64,000 bases of DNA, taken from Pseudomonas sp. UMAB-08 (GTDB lineage Bacteria; Pseudomonadota; Gammaproteobacteria; Pseudomonadales; Pseudomonadaceae). Every line of letters begins with the position of its first letter. Position 1 is the stretch's first letter. Location: assembly GCF_900095225.1 (NCBI RefSeq), contig NZ_LT607415.1, positions 1 to 64,000 of the forward strand. The letters are read 5' to 3'. Below the pieces are notes generated by a model. That model was not told the origin of the DNA, did not search any database, and was given only the letters and a program-made list of their open reading frames with translations. Made by a program: the position numbers and the translations under genes. Shown here one piece after another: positions 17,496 to 26,528 of the stretch.

Positions 17496-18526
17496 CAGGA
17501 CATTTCCCCCCGGGCCAGGTTTGTCGTATTGGCGGGGGAGGACGACACCTCTTCGATATTCAGTTTGTCGAGTCGCGTCATGCGAGCGCTGGTGAACTCT
17601 TGGGCCACATGGTAGAGCGGACCTTCATTCGAGAAGCTGGCCATGTTCAGGATGTATTCGCCGAGCACCAGAAGCACGAGTGATATCAGGAAAAACATGC
17701 CCGACTGTTGCAGTGAAAGGCTAATCCAGCCAGGCGCGACGTCGGTTTTAAAAAATCCGATGCCGACCACATAGCCGCAGTAAACAAGGTTAACGATGGC
17801 GCCAAACAAGGAGAGTGCTGTCACAAGACGCATCGGCGCACGCGTGGTCGACACAAGCAGGCGTATGCCACGGTCGATGCTGTCTCCCAGTCGCTTGGGA
17901 CGCTGGAATGTCGGCGACGCGCAGTAGCTATAGCTGAGGTGAGAGCGCGCAAACCCACCCGTAGCGGGCAGATGGCGATAGGTCATCGCCGGCTTGGGAT
18001 GCTGAAGAATGAAGTTAATCACTCTTTTGCTCAGGATGCGGTACTGCGGCGCCTCTTTGGCGAGATGGATGCCATTGAACCAGTGGTAGAGCATATGGAA
18101 CACGGCGAAAGCAGCCCGATAGGCAAGGCTTTGCGCAGGCTTTTGCTCGTTACTGACAAAAACCACATCAGCGCCGGCAATCGCTTTTTTGAGCATTTCC
18201 GGTAAAAAATTGATGTCGTCTATCATCGGATCAATGACGGCGACAAAATCACCCAGTGCATTCTCCAGCCCGACCCATGAAGCAGTGTCGACATCCACCT
18301 CCTTGGTCAGTGCATAGACCTGCAGATTGGCAAATCCATCTTCGCCCGTCAGGCGCTTCATGACGGAAATGCTGTCGTCGTTCGATGCATTGTCAACAAT
18401 GATCAACTCATAATCACTGACGATGGAGGCAATCACCGAGGTTGCCTCAAACAGAATGCTTTCAATGCGCTCTGACTCGTTGCGGACAACGAAAACCACC
18501 GACAAAAAACAGGGGAAAAATGCCAT
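17495..18526 (-). CDS. family-2 glycosyltransferase with C-terminal membrane helices (GtrB/ArnC-like)
   Basis: A 343-residue protein: an N-terminal GT-A domain (about 1-220) with LSVVFVVRNESERIES, YELIIVDNASNDDS and VIDPMIDD as the acidic site, then two membrane segments (about 236-258 and 277-300). This layout is that of polyprenyl-phosphate sugar transferases such as GtrB and ArnC. The VIDP motif is somewhat divergent. The ATG at 18526 has AAGGGA seven bases upstream. Its stop overlaps the oxidoreductase start. It probably loads a sugar on undecaprenyl phosphate for the GT-C enzyme encoded two genes later. Confidence 0.8.
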   Translation of the reverse strand: MAFFPCFLSVVFVVRNESERIESILFEATSVIASIVSDYELIIVDNASNDDSISVMKRLTGEDGFANLQVYALTKEVDVDTASWVGLENALGDFVAVIDPMIDDINFLPEMLKKAIAGADVVFVSNEQKPAQSLAYRAAFAVFHMLYHWFNGIHLAKEAPQYRILSKRVINFILQHPKPAMTYRHLPATGGFARSHLSYSYCASPTFQRPKRLGDSIDRGIRLLVSTTRAPMRLVTALSLFGAIVNLVYCGYVVGIGFFKTDVAPGWISLSLQQSGMFFLISLVLLVLGEYILNMASFSNEGPLYHVAQEFTSARMTRLDKLNIEEVSSSPANTTNLARGEMS

Positions 18527-18527
18527 T

Positions 18528-18794
18528 TTAAATTCCCTTTAAAAAGTCAATAACCCTTGAACGCTGCTTGGTACGCCACACGCAGCTCCTAAGCGTAAGC
18601 GGGATCAAATCAATGTCGTTGGCCTGGGCACTCTTAATGCCGACGCATTGGCCAGTCTTGAAGGCTAGAATTGCCGCAAGGGCTGACGGCAGACGAACGT
18701 CATGCCAGGTGTTCTGAATGAGCCGAAGCACAGCAGGAGGTTGTCGAGATGGAATGCTTGAGAGGAGGGGAGGGCGGAACGTCAAATTAGTCAC
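18528..18794 (-). CDS. doubtful 88-residue frame, possible gene remnant
   Basis: A GTG-initiated frame ends one base before the next gene's start codon. The basic product, with WHDVRLPSALAAILAF and SCVWRTKQRSRVIDFLKG near its end, matches no family I recognise. The C-terminal half looks protein-like, the N-terminal half does not, and there is no good ribosome site. It could be the tail of a decayed gene between the two glycan clusters, or a chance frame. Confidence 0.2.
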   Translation of the reverse strand: MTNLTFRPPLLSSIPSRQPPAVLRLIQNTWHDVRLPSALAAILAFKTGQCVGIKSAQANDIDLIPLTLRSCVWRTKQRSRVIDFLKGI

Positions 18795-19116
18795 AAGAAA
18801 GTACCCCTGACTGCTTGCTAGATGTTGTTCAATCCAGAAAACAAAAAGGTACCAACGCGTGAACGCTGCACTTTTTCATGGCGTTATGCTACTGAGGCAG
18901 GCTAGACCAGAGGCCAGCAATTCGCTAGGTGAACGCTGAAAAAGACTTTAAAAGTTGGGGGAGGGGAGTGCCATTCGCGCTGAATGGCGGAGCCCTGATG
19001 TTCCTTTATATGACTTTAATGCAGGAGCAGGGCTGGCGCATTTTTGAGGTGCGGCAGCCCATGTTGCGGATATTGCTCAGAAAGAGGGGCAGTCCGGTCC
19101 TGCCCCATTATCAATG
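18795..19116. other. 322-base gap between two glycan clusters
   Basis: No convincing gene. A plus-strand frame beginning at 18929 runs antisense into the large glycosyltransferase gene and has no family signal. The gap breaks an otherwise overlapping series of minus-strand genes, so it probably holds the promoter of the 12.1-18.5 kb cluster and perhaps remains of a deleted gene. Confidence 0.35.
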
Positions 19117-22100
19117 TCAGTCAGGCAGCCATGCGTCACGCCACACCACAGCGTTGCTCGCATCCAGCATCCATTCACTTAACACCTTGGTGCGCAATTC
19201 GCCACCCAGCCTGGCCGAGGCAGCCTTATCGTCCAAGTGGGCATGGATCGCCTCTAGCCAAGCTTGCGTGGTGTTCTGTACCAAGGTCACTGGCAGGTCA
19301 CCTTGATAGGCGCGAACGTCGCTGCATATCACAGGGAAGCCGCAGGCGCCGTACTCGATGACACGCAGATTGCCTTTGCAGTCGTTGAATAGGGTTTGCT
19401 CGAGTGGTGCCAGAGCCAGGTCCAGATTCAGGCTCGCCAGAGCGGCGGGATGGCGAGAAAACTCAATGTTGCCGTAGATTTCTCGAGCGAATGCACGCAG
19501 GTGCTCGGGGCATTTGCCCATGAGCACCCATTCCACATCGTTGGCGAGTTGTTTGATCACGTCTTCGATCAAATGCAGATCGACATCCGTGACGCAACCC
19601 ACTCTAGGTTTTTTGCCGCGCTGGCGCTCGGCACTTAAACTTTGCCACAAGTGGGCAGGTAGCCGGTTTTCTACTATGCGGATATCAGGGTGCAAACCCG
19701 CAAACAGGTCCGCCATGTAAGGTGTGGATACCACAAAGCGATCAACGAAACTTAATCCTTCTGCTAATGCTTTCATCACGTCTGTGGGCAACTGCATACA
19801 GTAGGTATGTCGAGTCGGCAGATTGAGAAGGTCATCATCGAGATCGTAGACCTTGAATGCGGGGGAAAACGCTTTCACGCGCCGCATGACTTCAAGGCGT
19901 TCATCGTTAATGTGACGGTGCAAGACTATTACGTCGGGGCTGTAGCGTTCGAGATCCACCACCGACAACGGCGCCTGGCTGGTAAAACCGTCTATAAGAC
20001 CTGCATCACGCATTGCCTCAAACGGCATGATAATCCGATAGTTACCTGACTCCATGGTGTCGGCAGGATGAGCCAATACCACAGGGAGCGGCCGCCACGA
20101 GAGCGGCCGCCAAGTCAGGTTGGCATTGGTTTCCAGTCCAAAACCACCGCCATTGAGCGACAGGTTGCGATTGTAGGCAGGGTCTTTAGCCAATGTCGGC
20201 AGCCATTTGGCATACATAGCATCTTGTTCTTGGACGAAACGTTTTCGCTTCTCGTCAAAGTTTGGGGTGGCAGCATTCTGGCTCACGGATCCTTCGTGTA
20301 AAAGTAGGGCGTGAGGCGTCCAGACGGTCAGGTAGCCCAGTGCGCCTACCTTGAGGCAAAGATCAACATCGTTATAGGCGACTTTGAACGCGCCCTCGTC
20401 CATGCCGCCCACTTCCTCATAGACCGATTTCCGGATCATCATGCACGCAGCCGTCACCGCGCTGTAGTTCTGATCGAGTACTCTGCGTTGCATGTAGCCA
20501 GGAGCGCTTCCGGGTTCGCCAATGAAGGGATGATCGGCGGGCCCCCTCAAACCGGTTATCACACCCGCATGCTGGATCGTCGCATTGGGGTATAGCAGTT
20601 TTGCCCCGACGATACCGACTTCGGGGCGAAGGGCATGGTTGAGCAACTTGTCCAGCCAGTCGTCACGCAGGATCGCTGTGTCATTATTGAGTAACACAAG
20701 GTATTCGCCACGCGCTTCGCGCACGGCCATGTTGTTCATGGCCGAGAAATTGAACGGGTTTGGGTAGCGCAGAATCCTTATTTTCTGCCCGCCGATAGCT
20801 TCCATGTTAGCCAGCCATTGCCGCGCTTCCGGAGTCTGGCTGCCGTTGTCGACAATCAAAATTTCGTAGTGACTATAGGCAGTTTTTTCCAGCAGGGTTT
20901 CGACGCACCGTTCGAGCATAGGCAATTGATCCTTGGTCGGGATCACGATCGACACCATCGGTTGTTCCGTATGCCCATACTGCACGTGGTAGTGCCTTGA
21001 TGGCGACTCAATCACTTCACTTTGCGGGTATCCGCGAGCGATCAGGTGACGCTGTAGGGTGGTTATTTCATCCGGGTTGTTTTCAAGCGTCGGGCTGTTG
21101 CAGACCAGCAAGGGCTCTCCAACATGACCGATGCCGTCCAGACCGTCACGCTCAATCATGCGCAGTATTAAATCGAACTCCAGGGCATGCGGAAGCTCGG
21201 AATTGAGTCCGCCAGCCTCAAGCGCATACTGGCGACGGAAAAGCCAGTGGCGAGCCATGCTCACGGGGAAACTCAGCAGGTAATCCAGATTGATGTCGGG
21301 GCGAAGGACCACCCCGCGATTTTCTCCGTAGCGGTGAATTTCATCGAAATAGACCATTCGACAATGCGCCGCTCCGGGTAGCTCAAGTTCCAGCATCAGT
21401 GTGCCGTTACTCAAAAACTCATCGCCGGCGTTGAGTAAAATAAACCAGTCGCTGCTGTCCGACTCAAGTATTGCGTTGAGCTGCACAGCCAGCTCGTGAG
21501 GATAAGGTAGCCATTCGATATCGGGGGATACGTCATCGGGAGGTGTTTCTTCGCTCAGAACGACGGAGCGTAGCCGGGTAGTTTGTGACTGCCAATTCGC
21601 CAGGCTGCTGAGGGTGGCCTGCAACGCCTGACTATCACCGGATGCATGCAGTACGATGGCGGTGATGCTGGTCTTGTCCTGAAGGATTCGTCGGCGTTCG
21701 GCGACCAGCTGTGATTGCATGGGGGTAAGCGTTCGCGCCTTAAGCCAGTCTCGCAAGGGACGGGAATGTCCCGTGTCCTGATAGTGCTTGACCGCTTGTT
21801 GGGTTAGCGCAACGAAATGCTCGAACTGGCTCCAGAAAGTGGTTTCGATGTCCAGCCAACGTGCTCTGGCGTCGAGTACTGTAGCTTTGGCGCGCTCGTA
21901 TCCGCCCGGCTCGTCATACATTGCTGATCCTGCCTCGCCGAAATGCTCGGTGAAGGGCAAGGTTTCGATGTGACCGCCTTTGAGGTAGATAACCGGGCAA
22001 CCGCAGAGCATTGCCTCGGTGCAGGTGGCTGAGATTTCGTAGGAGTAAAGTACGTGCGCAGTTTTGAAAACGTCTGCCAGTTGCGACAACGTTTTGGGGT

Positions 22101-22656
22101 TGGACAGTGAGAGGATTTCAATGTCGGCGGGCAGCAGCGAGAAATCCACATTATTCACAGCGTAACGATGCAGGTACAGGTAGCTCTTGGTGCGTACAAC
22201 TGGGTCGGAGGGGGGTGAAAATAGCTCCGAATCGATGACAGGCAACGTGAGCATATTGGTTTGTATGCTGTCATCCCGAAAGTCGTGGGCGTAGTAAAAG
22301 AACAGGTCATCCTCCGTAGCCTCGACCGAGTTACCCGTCAGGAAGCCTTCACGGTTCAGGATGTAGCGCACCACCACTGGGCCCGATAACGGGTTGCCTT
22401 CGATTACTTCTGGATAAACCGTGATAGGCGTCAGGCCGGCCTCTTTATGCCGATTGATGATCTCGTAGTTGAGGATCGGCGTACGCAGGCTCGGGTTTAC
22501 AACGTCGCACAGAGTGACATAGGCTTCATGCCCGGCAATATTGAGGGCGTGACACAAATAATGCAGCACGCAAACGCCTGATGACGTTTCTCGGTAATTC
22601 GGCGCGTAAATGTAATAGGGGCTCGGCGTTTTACGGTGCAGATTGCGACTTGTCAT
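19117..22656 (-). CDS. large multidomain glycosyltransferase (Fgt-like, 1179 residues)
   Basis: Four modules can be seen: an N-terminal glycosyltransferase-like region (about 15-290, with SATCTEAMLCGCPVIYLKGG); a degenerate family-2-like region (about 320-560); a complete family-2 domain starting SIVIPTKDQLPM (near 566) with LIVDNGS and the NND metal motif (near 653); and a GT-B-like C-terminal domain (about 850-1179, with NDCKGNLRVIEYGACGFPVI near 1089). The last two modules match the product at 49705-53292 segment for segment. The ATG at 22656 is chosen because the longer frame runs back into the methyltransferase gene. It is the last gene of a seven-gene minus-strand operon and probably assembles the sugar its neighbours make. 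Confidence 0.85.
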   Translation of the reverse strand: MTSRNLHRKTPSPYYIYAPNYRETSSGVCVLHYLCHALNIAGHEAYVTLCDVVNPSLRTPILNYEIINRHKEAGLTPITVYPEVIEGNPLSGPVVVRYILNREGFLTGNSVEATEDDLFFYYAHDFRDDSIQTNMLTLPVIDSELFSPPSDPVVRTKSYLYLHRYAVNNVDFSLLPADIEILSLSNPKTLSQLADVFKTAHVLYSYEISATCTEAMLCGCPVIYLKGGHIETLPFTEHFGEAGSAMYDEPGGYERAKATVLDARARWLDIETTFWSQFEHFVALTQQAVKHYQDTGHSRPLRDWLKARTLTPMQSQLVAERRRILQDKTSITAIVLHASGDSQALQATLSSLANWQSQTTRLRSVVLSEETPPDDVSPDIEWLPYPHELAVQLNAILESDSSDWFILLNAGDEFLSNGTLMLELELPGAAHCRMVYFDEIHRYGENRGVVLRPDINLDYLLSFPVSMARHWLFRRQYALEAGGLNSELPHALEFDLILRMIERDGLDGIGHVGEPLLVCNSPTLENNPDEITTLQRHLIARGYPQSEVIESPSRHYHVQYGHTEQPMVSIVIPTKDQLPMLERCVETLLEKTAYSHYEILIVDNGSQTPEARQWLANMEAIGGQKIRILRYPNPFNFSAMNNMAVREARGEYLVLLNNDTAILRDDWLDKLLNHALRPEVGIVGAKLLYPNATIQHAGVITGLRGPADHPFIGEPGSAPGYMQRRVLDQNYSAVTAACMMIRKSVYEEVGGMDEGAFKVAYNDVDLCLKVGALGYLTVWTPHALLLHEGSVSQNAATPNFDEKRKRFVQEQDAMYAKWLPTLAKDPAYNRNLSLNGGGFGLETNANLTWRPLSWRPLPVVLAHPADTMESGNYRIIMPFEAMRDAGLIDGFTSQAPLSVVDLERYSPDVIVLHRHINDERLEVMRRVKAFSPAFKVYDLDDDLLNLPTRHTYCMQLPTDVMKALAEGLSFVDRFVVSTPYMADLFAGLHPDIRIVENRLPAHLWQSLSAERQRGKKPRVGCVTDVDLHLIEDVIKQLANDVEWVLMGKCPEHLRAFAREIYGNIEFSRHPAALASLNLDLALAPLEQTLFNDCKGNLRVIEYGACGFPVICSDVRAYQGDLPVTLVQNTTQAWLEAIHAHLDDKAASARLGGELRTKVLSEWMLDASNAVVWRDAWLPD

Positions 22657-22675
22657 ACGGTACTCACTCGGCTGA

Positions 22676-23407
22676 TCAGGCGTGTTCACAGACCACAAAA
22701 ATGCTCGCGCACAAATCTGGGTATTGCCGGCCCAAGGTGTAGCAGCCATCCATGAATTGATCATCGATCAATTGGGTTTCCATGGCCCTGTCTAGTTGGA
22801 AGTTAGCCAACGGTTTGAAAAATACGCCGCCTCGGTGTTTGATCTTCCAGCCCGCCGAGTGAACTTCCTGCTCAAGCGTATCCTGTGTGTAAGTGATGCG
22901 ATGGCCGTGCAGTCGTTCACCTTCGGTTACAGCACTGACGTGATCGATCAATCCCATCGCCACGGCGATTTGACGTGAGGGGGCATTGGCGTTGGGCACT
23001 GCGATGAACAAACGCCCGGTGGGCGTCAGCCAGCGAGAGATCCGCTGCAGTACGGTTTGCCGATCATCAAGGTGTTCAAGGGTGTGGATCAAAAAAATGT
23101 TGTCGAAGCGTGGAGCAAGTTCCGCGGTTTCGAAGGTGCTGCATACAAACTCCACCGACGGGGTGACCCGGGCTCGGGTAACTTCGATCAGCTCGCTGGC
23201 TGCTTCGATAACGGTTAAGTCAGAAAAGCGTTCAACGAAAATTTGGGTAAAGTCACCCTCAAAGCAGCCGAGCTCCAATGCCGGTCCATCGCTCAGCCAA
23301 GGGGAAAACGTATCCATCATATATCGACGTAGCCGCGCATCGAAGTTGTAGGCGTAGTGACGGTGAGCGTTATCCTGGAACTCGTTGTTATAGTTGCGTG
23401 TGGACAT
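22676..23407 (-). CDS. class I SAM-dependent methyltransferase
   Basis: This 243-residue soluble protein has motif I ALELGCFEGDFTQIF (about 43-57), an acidic motif II (VIEAASELIEV), FDNIFLIHTLEHLDD as motif IV and LTPTGRLFIAVPNANAPS as motif V/VI. It resembles methyltransferase-11/23-type enzymes of polysaccharide clusters. The ATG at 23407 follows the dioxygenase stop by two bases, and the large glycosyltransferase begins 19 bases after its own stop. It is likely to methylate a hydroxyl or amino group of the glycan; the acceptor is not visible from sequence. Confidence 0.88.
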   Translation of the reverse strand: MSTRNYNNEFQDNAHRHYAYNFDARLRRYMMDTFSPWLSDGPALELGCFEGDFTQIFVERFSDLTVIEAASELIEVTRARVTPSVEFVCSTFETAELAPRFDNIFLIHTLEHLDDRQTVLQRISRWLTPTGRLFIAVPNANAPSRQIAVAMGLIDHVSAVTEGERLHGHRITYTQDTLEQEVHSAGWKIKHRGGVFFKPLANFQLDRAMETQLIDDQFMDGCYTLGRQYPDLCASIFVVCEHA

Positions 23408-23409
23408 GG

Positions 23410-24189
23410 CTATCCCTGACTCTTTCGGTAGAAGCGCTGATCTTCAGGCTGGTACCACTCGTGAAGGTTGGAAGGCGTTCGGGCATACCAGCCCAACAGT
23501 TGCTGTAGCGTAGGCGCTTGCGCTTCGCAGAAGTCTTGGCCGAGCGCGCGACAGTAATCGAATTGCTGTTTGAAAAAACTCCGGGTGAACGTCAGCGTCA
23601 GGCAGCGACGCGGCCCGGAAGTCTGGTTGATTCCTGCGGCATGCCATATCCGCGAATCGAATAGATAAATTGAGCCGATGCCGCCCAGCGCTTTAATCGC
23701 GTGGGCATCGAAAGTTGCGTCATCGGGCTTTTCGGGTGACCGGTGAGAGCCAGGCAAAAAGAGGGTTGGCCCGTTATTGGGGACGAAGTCGTCCAACAAG
23801 ACCAGTGCTTGCGCCATTTGCATGGACTCGCCCGACCAGGAGCGCACATCACGATGGACGTTGCGCACATAGGCGTTGGTCGAGCTGAGGTTGTTCAGGC
23901 CACCAAAGGAGTTGAGTACGGCCGCTCCACCCAGCATGTGCTCCAGAAGGTCGAGAATCCCCCAATCCGAAAAATGTCCCAGCAGATCGATGAAGCTATT
24001 GTCGCGCTCAAGAATATGATGAGCGGTTTGTTCAGTGCGCTGAGTAATGTTGTTTTCCAGCTGCACATGTCGGCAACGCTCGATAGCTGTGGCCAAGTCG
24101 TCTTGCAGTCGGCTGAGCAGCGTGGCATCTATCAAAGACGGCAAACTGACGAAGCCTTGTTCGTTCAAAGAGGTCCAGATTTCTTTCAT
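23410..24189 (-). CDS. phytanoyl-CoA dioxygenase (PhyH) family oxygenase
   Basis: A 259-residue Fe(II)/2-oxoglutarate dioxygenase. The iron triad is visible: His and Asp in VHRDVRSW (about 109-111) and the distal His in SRIWHAAGINQ (about 181), with RRCLTLTF carrying the 2-oxoglutarate-binding Arg. NNGPTLFLPGSHR is typical of the family. The ATG at 24189 overlaps the upstream acetyltransferase stop (TGATG). Family members hydroxylate small molecules or acyl groups; in this operon the likely target is the sugar, an amino acid or an acyl side chain of the glycan. Confidence 0.85.
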   Translation of the reverse strand: MKEIWTSLNEQGFVSLPSLIDATLLSRLQDDLATAIERCRHVQLENNITQRTEQTAHHILERDNSFIDLLGHFSDWGILDLLEHMLGGAAVLNSFGGLNNLSSTNAYVRNVHRDVRSWSGESMQMAQALVLLDDFVPNNGPTLFLPGSHRSPEKPDDATFDAHAIKALGGIGSIYLFDSRIWHAAGINQTSGPRRCLTLTFTRSFFKQQFDYCRALGQDFCEAQAPTLQQLLGWYARTPSNLHEWYQPEDQRFYRKSQG

Positions 24190-24746
24190 CAGTGCTGTCC
24201 TTGTCGGGTCGCATGCCATTGCCTGTAGTCGTCAGCGGTGACGCCAAGCAAATAGCGATCCCAGCGTTGCCCCTTGCGGTAATACCACTGGCGCTGCCGG
24301 CCCTCGATTTTCCAGGGGGTCTTGCGGGTATAGGTGGCCAGGGAGGCTTCGTTATACTCGATGATGGTGGTCGCCAGACGGCTCAAGCCTAGCTCGTCGA
24401 ATGCATAACGCATCACTGTCGCAATCACCTCCGCTCCGTAGCCTTGGCCACGCAGAGTTTCGTCGCCGATCATCATGCCGTGCTCGGCCGTGCCATTCTT
24501 CCAGTCGATGTCGACAAGGTTGGCCGTTCCGATCAGGCCATGCTCCTTGACTTCGATCCCAAAGCGCTGGTTAAGGGGGTTGTCTTTGAGGTTCATCAGC
24601 CATTCACGTTGAGCCTCTCGGGACGTTGGAAAATGCCAGCCACCCAACATAGACCACAGTGCCTCGTCATTGGACCAGGCGTGGAGCAGTGGCAGGTCTT
24701 CCATTTCCAGGGCCCTGAGTAAAATTCTTTTACCGCGGATGCTCAT
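24189..24746 (-). CDS. GNAT family N-acetyltransferase (RimJ/RimL type)
   Basis: A 185-residue acetyltransferase with ILLRALEMEDLPLLHAWSND at the N-terminus, the MMIGDETLRGQGYGAEVI acetyl-CoA loop (R/Q-x-x-G-x-G/A, about 92-104) and a C-terminal NEASLATYTRKTPWKIEGRQR, where the usual family motif is the tail of the fold. Its neighbours suggest N-acylation of an amino sugar made by the aminotransferase-like genes upstream. It overlaps the upstream gene by four bases (ATGA) and the dioxygenase gene by one base. Confidence 0.85.
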   Translation of the reverse strand: MSIRGKRILLRALEMEDLPLLHAWSNDEALWSMLGGWHFPTSREAQREWLMNLKDNPLNQRFGIEVKEHGLIGTANLVDIDWKNGTAEHGMMIGDETLRGQGYGAEVIATVMRYAFDELGLSRLATTIIEYNEASLATYTRKTPWKIEGRQRQWYYRKGQRWDRYLLGVTADDYRQWHATRQGQH

Positions 24747-25723
24747 GATGTCCCCATAGCGAGATGAATGATTGACGCTAGCCGGTCCATATCATTGAGG
24801 CCGTAGCGTTGATCGATCGGCAGCGGTAGCAGGCGTTCGGCCCAAGACTTTTCCACCAAGGGTGTCGTCGGATCAACTGCGACTTCATGCCAATAGCCAG
24901 GCACATAGACTTTCTGACGCAACAGCTCTTCGCGCAGCGCGATGGTTGAGCTTAGGGAGTTGGTTAGCAATGGATAGCACAATGCAGGCGTAGGGGTCGC
25001 TGGCCACGTATCGAAACTATTGACCGAGTCGAGTGTGTTGCGCAGGTGCGTCAGGTTTTCTGTCCGACGGGTTCTGATGTTTTCGTAATCAATGCTGTCG
25101 AGTAGCCGTGCGGTGCTTTTCGACATGCTTTTCAGGCCTTCGAGCCCTAGCGCTTCCTCGATTTTCAGAAATGCCGAATAGTGCGTCTGAGGCTCGTCGA
25201 CGAGGCGCCCCAATAGAGCCTGGAAACGACCTTCGGCGGTGCCCTGCTCTGGCATGCTCAACGGGTCGGGTCCATTGACCAGCCAACCTCCGTCCGGCAC
25301 CCCGACGAATTTGCGCGGCGAATACAACGTAGCAACATCGTTCACCGGCAATGAGAATAGCGCTTGCGAGTTATCGACGATCAGCCGGGCTCGGTAACGA
25401 GGAACCAGAGTGTTCTGGATATAGGCCGTTTTCAGGCCGAAGTAGTCGACATATAGCAGCCTGTCGTCCGTGTCCAGTTCCGGGTACTGCAGCAGTTCAA
25501 GTGTATCGGACAGGCTATAGCGAACGACTTCGACGCCAACGGTCTTTGCGGCATCAGGCATGACTGCGCAGAGGTAATGTGGCATGAACACCCGGCGGAC
25601 GTTGCAAGCCAGCAACAAGGCTTTGAACGCTGAGCGAGCCGAGTTGAAAGCGTGCGCAGTGGGATAAGGGTTGCAGCCACGTTGTAGCTCCATCTCGAAA
25701 TACCCGCCTATTGCCTCAGCCAC
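24743..25723 (-). CDS. divergent DegT-like PLP-dependent aminotransferase
   Basis: This 326-residue protein is shorter and more divergent than ordinary DegT/DnrJ enzymes (about 370-390). It keeps the fold signature NSARSAFKALLLACNV near the N-terminus, LIVDNSQALFS where family members have an acidic PLP contact, and a lysine in SPRKFVGVPDGGWLV (near 137) in the position of the Schiff-base lysine. It may act on a different amino group or substrate from the canonical aminotransferase two genes upstream. Start and stop overlap the neighbours (eight bases with the WbqC gene, four with the acetyltransferase gene). Confidence 0.7.
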   Translation of the reverse strand: MAEAIGGYFEMELQRGCNPYPTAHAFNSARSAFKALLLACNVRRVFMPHYLCAVMPDAAKTVGVEVVRYSLSDTLELLQYPELDTDDRLLYVDYFGLKTAYIQNTLVPRYRARLIVDNSQALFSLPVNDVATLYSPRKFVGVPDGGWLVNGPDPLSMPEQGTAEGRFQALLGRLVDEPQTHYSAFLKIEEALGLEGLKSMSKSTARLLDSIDYENIRTRRTENLTHLRNTLDSVNSFDTWPATPTPALCYPLLTNSLSSTIALREELLRQKVYVPGYWHEVAVDPTTPLVEKSWAERLLPLPIDQRYGLNDMDRLASIIHLAMGTS

Positions 25724-26525
25724 GCGAGATCACTCCCTGTCTTGCCCAAGCCGCAACTACCTGTGGCTCGTTGAACATCAAGGCATCGAGGATTGATAGA
25801 CCAGGCACAAATGGCTTGTCTCGTTGCTCATAGGGTGTCAGAGACGGAGTAAGCATTTCCAGGGCTACGCCAGCCTTGGAAAAATCAGTGGCGTGATAAA
25901 GTTCTCCCCCTGCTACGGGGTTCAGGTAACGGGCTCCGCCTACAATCCTCAACAGTTCAAGTACTCGATCCTGTCCCGTCAAGTTGGACGGGGGCATGAG
26001 TTCGCTTGCTTTCAGAATCGGGGTATTCAGTTTCAGCAGGCCGCAGCACGAACGCAGCACATGTTCATTGAGTTCGGCGATATTCTCGGACGGCCGACTC
26101 AGTAGCGCTTCAAGCCAGGCCAGCATGGGTCGTACATAAGGAGCACGACGGTAGGCAAAGGCGAGTTTATTGAGTACCGATCCAATCTCGAAATGCGAAG
26201 CGATGCGTTTGTCCATGATGAGTTGGGTATGGCTGCTTTTCGCCAAGGGAATACCGAACCACTTGGGTTGGCCGTCGAGCAGGTACCGATTGCGCTCAAT
26301 CCAGCCGTTTTTGATGAACTGTACATTGTCATAGATGATGAAGCAGTCTGCCGCTGCGATCAGTTGGAAGTAACCCAGATAGGGCAGAAAGTACGGTTGC
26401 ATCAGCGCTACTCGACCCTGTAGCAGCGACGTCAGGTCTTGAGAATGAGGCGCGTAACGATGCGGTTGTTCGTACAGCTGCTCCCGCGTCTGGGCGGTGA
26501 AAGCTCGATGTGTGAGGTACGACAC
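25716..26525 (-). CDS. WbqC family protein
   Basis: This 269-residue soluble protein contains the family signature VALMQPYFLPYLGYFQLIAA (about 39-58) followed by YDNVQFIKNGWIERNRY and later LVVGG-type residues near GGARYLNPVAGGELY. WbqC proteins occur in O-antigen and amino-sugar clusters, often beside DegT aminotransferases; their reaction is not well defined. The GTG at 26525 starts directly after the upstream aminotransferase stop. The pairing with that gene supports a role in making or acylating an amino sugar. Confidence 0.85.
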   Translation of the reverse strand: MSYLTHRAFTAQTREQLYEQPHRYAPHSQDLTSLLQGRVALMQPYFLPYLGYFQLIAAADCFIIYDNVQFIKNGWIERNRYLLDGQPKWFGIPLAKSSHTQLIMDKRIASHFEIGSVLNKLAFAYRRAPYVRPMLAWLEALLSRPSENIAELNEHVLRSCCGLLKLNTPILKASELMPPSNLTGQDRVLELLRIVGGARYLNPVAGGELYHATDFSKAGVALEMLTPSLTPYEQRDKPFVPGLSILDALMFNEPQVVAAWARQGVISRG

Positions 26526-26528
26526 GTA

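Noticed and set aside
18929..19306. 125-codon plus-strand frame at the end of the large glycosyltransferase
   Set aside because: It overlaps the certain gene antisense for two thirds of its length and has no domain or ribosome site.
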